From positions 1 to 24,898 of the forward strand of contig CAJUKR010000021.1 of the NCBI GenBank assembly GCA_910587025.1: 24,898 nt of DNA, in the 5' to 3' direction. This document shows, one piece after another, positions 16,602 through 22,495 of the stretch. The notes beneath the pieces are model-generated. The model was not told where the DNA came from, did no database searches, and saw only the letters and a program-made list of their open reading frames with translations. The position numbers and the translations under genes are program-made. The stretch is from an uncultured Christensenellaceae bacterium. GTDB lineage: Bacteria > Bacillota > Clostridia > Christensenellales > Pumilibacteraceae. Each line of letters starts with the position of its first letter. The stretch's first letter is position 1.

Positions 16602-18386
16602 ATGAATAGTATCGATCTTATTTATCGCGCATTTACCGACTATCGGAAGACCACTGCCGACAGTCGCGATTGTATCGTGCGCAGAAATGCCGTCGTTAAG
16701 TCCGATCCCGAATCCGACCGTATAGAAGTAACGCTGAACGAATGCTTTATAGATGAAGACTGGGTCGAAGCCATAGAACGCGGTCTCGTCCATATCGAAA
16801 AAGCGCTTTCGGAGGAACGTCAGTTCATTCGTTCGAACGGCGAGGTCATACCGATAGAAAAGGTCAAGCATGTTTCTCGCGATTCGGTGGAACACCTTGC
16901 CAAACACAGTAATCTGCTTACGCGCAAATCCGAAGGAAGGGATATCATACCCGACGAGCTTTATACCGTCGAAAGGTTGAGCGATTATGCCGTATACGAA
17001 AACAGGTTTTTGTATATGTTGCTTTGTTATCTGCGCGACTTTATCACTTTGCGCTATGAGAAAATTCTCGAGCTTACGAATACTTACAACGGAACGCTGA
17101 CGCTTAAAAAGGCGATACGTTACGGCAAGCAGAGCATGACTTTCGATCTGAAGCTGACGGACGAACGCCGTGACGACGAATATCTTCGCGAGCATAACGG
17201 CGCCGCGGATATTCTCGGCAGGATCGATCTTATTCTCAAAACGGTGGTTCTGTTTCTGTCCACGCCGCTTATGGGCGAGGTCGCGAAAGCGCCTATGCTC
17301 AAACCGCCCATTACAAAGACCAACGTGCTTAAGATGAATAAGAATTTCAAAGGCGCGGTCGCACTTTACGATTTCGTGGCGGCATACGATAAACCGGGAT
17401 ATACTTCCGTAACGAAGAAAAAAGTCATTCATCCGTTTCCCGACGATACTGCCGACGAAATCGCGGAGCTTGTGACGCTTTCGTCCTTTTTCGCATATGA
17501 GTACGGGCTCGGGATCGGGCACGAACTGAAGTGCGCGTATGAAGCCGAGGAAGAGCGACGGAAAGAGGAAGAACTTAAAAGGCGGGAAGAGAAATTCAGA
17601 CAGCTTCGCCGTCGCATAAAAGAAACGGGCGCCGATGCGGAAGAATATATACTGCTTCTCGAGCAAAAGATACGCAAACTCGAGAACGCGGAAATGCGGC
17701 TTGCGGGAGCCGAGAAAGAGATCGAACGATTGATGGCGGAGAGCGACGGACTCAGGACGCACATAGACGGTCTTAATCGTCGTATATCCGATGCGGAAGC
17801 CGAGATCCTTTCGACTGTAACGCGTCACGCCGAGGAAATTGCCGAGTTGGGGCGCGCCCATGAAAGCGAACTCGAGCGCATTACGTCGGCATACGCCGAA
17901 GAAAAAGCGGAAGCCGAGCGATTGCATACGGCGGAAACCGAACGACTGAAAATCGCGCACGCCGAGTCGGTTTCGGCGATAAGGAACGAAGAACGTGCGG
18001 AACGAGAGCGGCTTTCGGAAAGACTGGGAGCCGAAGCGGAAAAAAATCTGACGCGCGCCGAAACGGCAGAGCGCGCGTATTCCGAGCTGGACGGAAAATA
18101 CAAACGGCTGGACGAAAGCAAGTTATTGACCGAAGCGAAATATAATGCCGTCCGCGCCGAGCACGGGCTTATGACGGAAGCGGACGATTTCACGGACGAA
18201 GAAAGTTTCGGCGAGATCGAGCGGCAGTATAACGCTTTCAAGAGCTTTTTCGATGCGGAATGGAAAAAGACAAAGAAGAAGATAAGGCGTTCGGTTCTTT
18301 CCGAAGCAAAAGAAAAACAGCGACGGCAGACCGAAGAAAAGAGAGCGGGAAATAACGGTAAGAAACCGAACGACCGAAACGGGTGA
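16602..18386 (+). CDS. DUF2357 (McrC N-domain-like) protein with long coiled coil
   Basis: 594 residues. The N-terminal half (1-300) contains the block ERLSDYAVYENRFLYMLL (near 122-142), which resembles the DUF2357 domain found at the front of McrC. Residues about 312-500 are an almost unbroken Glu/Arg/Ala-rich heptad region predicted to be a coiled coil, and the C-terminus is strongly basic (KKTKKKIRRS, KEKQRRQ). McrC proteins continue into a PD-(D/E)xK nuclease; I see no such motif here, so DNA cleavage is not supported. Its position between the two McrB-like ATPases suggests it is their partner, perhaps a membrane-proximal or nucleic-acid-binding arm. Its start uses the GGAGTGAGG ribosome site carried in the repeat of copy A. 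It overlaps the next gene near 18383-18386. The DUF2357 call is moderate; the coiled coil is clear. Confidence 0.78.
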   Translation: MNSIDLIYRAFTDYRKTTADSRDCIVRRNAVVKSDPESDRIEVTLNECFIDEDWVEAIERGLVHIEKALSEERQFIRSNGEVIPIEKVKHVSRDSVEHLAKHSNLLTRKSEGRDIIPDELYTVERLSDYAVYENRFLYMLLCYLRDFITLRYEKILELTNTYNGTLTLKKAIRYGKQSMTFDLKLTDERRDDEYLREHNGAADILGRIDLILKTVVLFLSTPLMGEVAKAPMLKPPITKTNVLKMNKNFKGAVALYDFVAAYDKPGYTSVTKKKVIHPFPDDTADEIAELVTLSSFFAYEYGLGIGHELKCAYEAEEERRKEEELKRREEKFRQLRRRIKETGADAEEYILLLEQKIRKLENAEMRLAGAEKEIERLMAESDGLRTHIDGLNRRISDAEAEILSTVTRHAEEIAELGRAHESELERITSAYAEEKAEAERLHTAETERLKIAHAESVSAIRNEERAERERLSERLGAEAEKNLTRAETAERAYSELDGKYKRLDESKLLTEAKYNAVRAEHGLMTEADDFTDEESFGEIERQYNAFKSFFDAEWKKTKKKIRRSVLSEAKEKQRRQTEEKRAGNNGKKPNDRNG

Positions 18387-18391
18387 ATATC

Positions 18392-19777
18392 ATGAAAAAG
18401 AATCCGCGGATCAAGTACATAGTGCTTCTGATCGCCGCCGCAACGGTGAGCGTTCTTCTCGCGGTGTCTTTATATCTGTATTTCGGCGTATTCGGATCGC
18501 TTCCTTCCGCGCTCATGCGTTCGGGCATATTTTACGTCATAATCGCGCTTCTGATCGCCTTGCCCGTTCTTCTTGCGCTGTTGCTTGCGATCGTCATACA
18601 TAACCGTATACGCGGCGACGTCGAAAAAAGCGTAGTTACGGAGCATGTAGCGAGCGAGAAAGGTGAACAGACAAAGCCGTCGAAGAAGGGCGGAGCGAGC
18701 CGTTTCGGCGCGCTCGGCGATATAGACAAGCAGAAAGACAAGTACATAAAGAACGATTATGCGGAAGATATAAATCTCGCAACGTTTTGCGACGACTTCA
18801 GGAATTTCGCGGCAAGCCTTCCCACGCCGTTGTATTACGATATAGCGGATATACGTCGGTTTGTTGCGGGACTGGGAGTGTCGCATATACTCATACTTCA
18901 GGGAATGTCCGGAACGGGTAAGACGTCGCTTGCTTACGCGTTCGGCGAGTTCGTGGGCAATACGTCCACTGTTATACCCGTACAGCCCATGTGGAAGGAG
19001 AGAACCGACTTGCTCGGATATTACAACGAGTTTACGAAGCGGTTCAACGAAACGACGTTGCTCTGTACGATGTACAAAGCGAACTACAGTAAGGATATGT
19101 ACATAACGGTATTGGACGAGATGAATATAGCGCGAGTAGAGTATTATTTCGCGGAGTTTCTTTCGATGCTGGAGTTGCCGAAAGCGGAAGAGAGGTATCT
19201 GGACGTAGTGAGCGACAGATGGGAGAGCGACCCGAAGCAGTTTAGAGAGGGGAAGATAAGATTACCCGAAAACATGTGGTTTGTCGGGACGGCTAACAAC
19301 GACGATTCTACGTTTGCCATATCGGACAAAGTATACGACAGAGCGATGGTATTGAACCTGGACAATAAAGCCGAGCCGTTTGTGGGAACGGGAGCGGGAA
19401 GGGTGCGTATAAGCGCGGAGAAGTTTTACGAGCTGACGAAGGAAGCGGAGAAGGAGTACGGTCTGACGAGCCGTAACCGTCGACGTTTGGAGGCGTTGGA
19501 CGGATATATGACGGAGCACTTTCATATAACGTTCGGGAACAGGATAATGAAGCAGATAACGACGTACATACCGATATACGTAGCGTGCGGAGGGGAAGAG
19601 ACGGAAGCGTTGGACGACATACTGTCGAAGAAAGTGTTGAGGAAATTGGAGATGCAGAATCCAGTATACGTAAGGAACAATGCGGAAGGGTTTTGCGCAT
19701 ACTTGGACGAAAGTTTCGGAGAGAACGGTATGCCGTTATGCAAAGCGTTCATACGCAGACTGGAAAAGAACGCCTGA
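18392..19777 (+). CDS. Membrane-anchored McrB-like AAA ATPase, copy B
   Basis: 461 residues from the ATG at 18392 (GGGTGA five bases upstream; a GTG at 18383 overlapping the previous stop is possible). Two helices (about 10-31 and 43-70) form a hairpin, so both ends lie in the cytoplasm, unlike the single-pass anchor of copy A. From Lys-Ser at about residue 79 the protein is identical to copy A, including Walker A (about 171-179), Walker B and the sensor loop. I infer that the two copies build the same or mixed rings held in the membrane by different anchors. Near-identical DNA means the pair separated recently or is kept identical by gene conversion. It is followed after 19 bases by the transglutaminase-like gene. 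Confidence 0.9.
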   Translation: MKKNPRIKYIVLLIAAATVSVLLAVSLYLYFGVFGSLPSALMRSGIFYVIIALLIALPVLLALLLAIVIHNRIRGDVEKSVVTEHVASEKGEQTKPSKKGGASRFGALGDIDKQKDKYIKNDYAEDINLATFCDDFRNFAASLPTPLYYDIADIRRFVAGLGVSHILILQGMSGTGKTSLAYAFGEFVGNTSTVIPVQPMWKERTDLLGYYNEFTKRFNETTLLCTMYKANYSKDMYITVLDEMNIARVEYYFAEFLSMLELPKAEERYLDVVSDRWESDPKQFREGKIRLPENMWFVGTANNDDSTFAISDKVYDRAMVLNLDNKAEPFVGTGAGRVRISAEKFYELTKEAEKEYGLTSRNRRRLEALDGYMTEHFHITFGNRIMKQITTYIPIYVACGGEETEALDDILSKKVLRKLEMQNPVYVRNNAEGFCAYLDESFGENGMPLCKAFIRRLEKNA

Positions 19778-19795
19778 TTGTTTCGGAGTGAGGAC
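18625..19795 (+). repeat. 1171-base direct repeat, copy B
   Basis: Partner of 15426-16596. The copies are in direct orientation and flank 2028 bases (16597-18624) holding the DUF2357 gene and the membrane anchor of ATPase B. All 20 isoleucine codons in the shared coding part are ATA, whereas anchors and neighbours mix ATA, ATT and ATC. The right end again supplies the next gene's ribosome site. Confidence 0.95.
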
Positions 19796-19799
19796 ATTG
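19785..19799 (+). promoter_or_regulatory. GGAG ribosome site that sets a TTG start
   Basis: GGAG at 19785-19788 is eight bases before TTG (19797-19799), which opens onto a basic stretch and a membrane helix (RKNSKIIYIIGSVIIG). This start removes an upstream tail that would otherwise overlap ATPase B in another frame. The ribosome site itself belongs to the repeated segment. Confidence 0.65.
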
Positions 19800-22466
19800 A
19801 GAAAGAACTCGAAAATCATTTATATAATCGGGTCGGTGATCATAGGCATAATCGCATTGCTTGTGATACTTTTCGCAATGGCCGCGTCGGGGCTTGCCGA
19901 TATGCCGCGCACGAAGATCGTTCTTACGTCTTCATCGCTTTCCAAGGAATACGACGGCACGCCGCTGACGGGCGGGACATGGACTGTAACCGACGGAACA
20001 ATCGACGACGGACATATTATAAACGTGACGGTTACGGGCGCGCGAACAGACGCGGGCATCGCCGACAATACTTTGTCCGCGAGCGTTACGGACGCCGCCG
20101 GCAACGATGTGACTTATATGTACGAATTCGAGTATCGCCCCGGCACTCTCACCGTAAATCCGCGCAGAATAAACGTCGTTACGGGAAGCAAGACCAAGGT
20201 GTACGACGGTACGCCGCTTAAGTGCGACGAGTGGGAAGTCGTGTCCGGTTCCGTGATCGACGGCGATACGCTTACCGTATTGCCCGTCGGGTCGGCGACC
20301 GACGTCGTGCAGGGACGCGTTCCGAACTCCGCAACTTACGCTGTAACGAACGAGCGCGGCGATAACGTAACGATGAACTACGATATAGTCGTAACTCGCG
20401 GGACTCTCGAGGTCGTTCCGCGTAAAATAGCCATTCGTACGGGTACGGCGCAAAAGCCGTACGACGGTACGCCGCTCAAATGCGAAGAATGGACTTTCGT
20501 TTCCGCTACCGAGCTTGTCGAAGGACATGAAGCCGAGGTCTATTTCTCGGGGGAACAGACTTTCGTCGGTAAATCGGACAATACCGTCGCCGAGATCGTG
20601 ATCCGTGACGTGAACGGCGTGAACGTGAGCGGAAATTACAGCATAGTCGAAAGTTACGGCGAACTGTCAGTGACGGGTAACGACGGCTCGGGCGGAGAAA
20701 AACCGGGCGGAGACGGCGATCTCGACCTTGACGAAAGCGGCAATATAGGCGGGGATATGACCGGCGGAGAGGGCGACAAAGCCTCCGATGTTCTCCGTAT
20801 CGATACCGAGAAAGGCGGACGAGTATATCTCCGGTACATCAGTTACGGCGATTATACGGGCAAAGGCTGGTTGCCGGGCGTCGAATACGGTTCCACTTTG
20901 AGCGGCTATTCCATGAATTATCTGACCGGACTTGCATTGAAGAACGCGGGATTCGACAGCGCGAAAATGAGAATAGAATTGCTTTCGACGAAGAATTATA
21001 TGTTGCCTTATTATACCGAGATCGATCGCGTGAACGATCAGTCGCTTTATACAGTACAGAAGAGCGACGTCAAATATTCCGGCGAGTCCTCGACGTATAC
21101 GCTATACTATTATCCGTTCGATTATACGCAGATCGGCTCGCTTGTCGGCGGCTTGCCGTCCGCTTACGACGAAGCGGAAAAAGCATACCGCGCGTTTGTT
21201 TACGCTAATTATCTTGCGGTACCGAGGGATACCGAAATATATATGACAGAACTTTTGCATGAACTCGGTCTTTCCGCTTCGGACGACGATATAGTTTCGG
21301 CTGTCGCGCGGTATATCCGTACGTCGGCGACGTATAACATGCGGTATAATCGTGCGCTTGACGAAGAAGCGGACATTGCGGTAAGTTTCCTGCGCGACTA
21401 TAAACAGGGCGTGTGCAGGCATTACGCAAGCGCGGCGACGCTCATGTATCGCGCGCTCGGCATTCCCGCACGGTACGTAAACGGTTATGCCTGCGATGCG
21501 AAAGCAAACGATCTGACTTCGGTGACCGCAAAAATGGCTCACGCCTGGGTGGAAGTGTATATCGACGGCGTGGGCTGGGTCTGCGTGGAGGTCACGGGAG
21601 GCAGCGGCGACGGCAACGGCGAATTCGTACCCGGAGACAGCGACGGCAACGGTAACGGAAGCGCGGACGGAAAAAAACTCGATATTATGCCCGAAACGGT
21701 ATATCTGCATTCGGATAAGGACGGCGCGACTCTCCGCCTCGACGAAACGTACGAAACTTCGGGGCTTCGGGGACTGAGCGCGCTTGTTGAAAAGGGCTAT
21801 ACCTATTCCGCGGTTGTCCGCGGCGTCAAGGTCGGGTATGGCAAGGGCGCGAGCGAAATAATCTCTTTCGTTTTGCGCGACGAAAGCGGCAAGGATGTGA
21901 CCGACGAATTCGATATCACTTTCGGAAAAGGCGCGCTCCATATATACCGCTATGCTCTGACGGTAACGACAGGTTCGGCGAGCAAGACTTACGACGGAAC
22001 CGCCATACGCGCCGACGGGGAATTATCCGTTGTCGTGTCAGGCGATTTGGGCGACGGTCATCGTATATCGTCGCTGACGGTGACGGGCTCGCAGACGTCT
22101 GTCGGCAAGAGCCGAAACGGCTATACGATAAAGATTATGGATGCGTCAAATTCGGATGTGACGGATATGTACAAAATCAACTCGGATTACGGCGTGCTCG
22201 AGGTTTTCGCGCGGAAAATAAAGATCACTGCGAGCAGCGCGACCAAGACGTTCGACGATTCGCCGTTGACTTCGCCGTATTATACGCTCGACGGCGAGCT
22301 TGCGAGCGGTCATACGCTGACGGCGGTCGTTACGGGCTCGCAGACGCGCATAGGATACAGCGACAACGTCGTTTCGAAATATACGATAAGCGACGGGGCG
22401 GGCAAAGACGTGACGTTTAATTACGATACGGAACTTGTGACTGGCAGACTGACGGTTACTCCGTAA
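19797..22466 (+). CDS. Membrane-anchored transglutaminase-like protein with flanking MBG repeats
   Basis: 889 residues from a TTG start. After a short basic N-terminus and one helix (about 8-31) come three MBG-type repeats marked by KEYDGTPL, KVYDGTPL and KPYDGTPL, a Gly/Asp linker, a transglutaminase-like domain (about 350-600), a second Gly/Asn linker and about three more repeats (KTYDGTAI, KTFDDSPL). The papain-like core shows Cys540 in QGVCRHYASAATLMYRALGIPARYV and His582 in MAHAWVEVYIDGVGWV. The usual third residue, Asp of the WxPVDPT motif, is Glu598 (GWVCVEVTGG). Relatives crosslink or cleave cell-surface peptides and proteins. Topology places the enzyme outside. MBG repeats act as rigid spacers in surface proteins. 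I infer a wall- or surface-acting enzyme of this operon; its activity is uncertain because of the Asp-to-Glu change. Confidence 0.88.
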   Translation: MRKNSKIIYIIGSVIIGIIALLVILFAMAASGLADMPRTKIVLTSSSLSKEYDGTPLTGGTWTVTDGTIDDGHIINVTVTGARTDAGIADNTLSASVTDAAGNDVTYMYEFEYRPGTLTVNPRRINVVTGSKTKVYDGTPLKCDEWEVVSGSVIDGDTLTVLPVGSATDVVQGRVPNSATYAVTNERGDNVTMNYDIVVTRGTLEVVPRKIAIRTGTAQKPYDGTPLKCEEWTFVSATELVEGHEAEVYFSGEQTFVGKSDNTVAEIVIRDVNGVNVSGNYSIVESYGELSVTGNDGSGGEKPGGDGDLDLDESGNIGGDMTGGEGDKASDVLRIDTEKGGRVYLRYISYGDYTGKGWLPGVEYGSTLSGYSMNYLTGLALKNAGFDSAKMRIELLSTKNYMLPYYTEIDRVNDQSLYTVQKSDVKYSGESSTYTLYYYPFDYTQIGSLVGGLPSAYDEAEKAYRAFVYANYLAVPRDTEIYMTELLHELGLSASDDDIVSAVARYIRTSATYNMRYNRALDEEADIAVSFLRDYKQGVCRHYASAATLMYRALGIPARYVNGYACDAKANDLTSVTAKMAHAWVEVYIDGVGWVCVEVTGGSGDGNGEFVPGDSDGNGNGSADGKKLDIMPETVYLHSDKDGATLRLDETYETSGLRGLSALVEKGYTYSAVVRGVKVGYGKGASEIISFVLRDESGKDVTDEFDITFGKGALHIYRYALTVTTGSASKTYDGTAIRADGELSVVVSGDLGDGHRISSLTVTGSQTSVGKSRNGYTIKIMDASNSDVTDMYKINSDYGVLEVFARKIKITASSATKTFDDSPLTSPYYTLDGELASGHTLTAVVTGSQTRIGYSDNVVSKYTISDGAGKDVTFNYDTELVTGRLTVTP

Positions 22467-22495
22467 GTCTCCGTCCGTGAGTATTGAAAAGAGAT

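Noticed and set aside
16323..17960. 545-residue open frame on the - strand
   Set aside because: Opposite ATPase A and the DUF2357 gene; no recognisable motifs, and it crosses a real gene boundary.
15295..19777. Classic McrBC restriction system
   Set aside because: The ATPases are McrB-like, but both carry membrane anchors, the McrC-like partner lacks a visible nuclease motif, and the neighbours are surface proteins.
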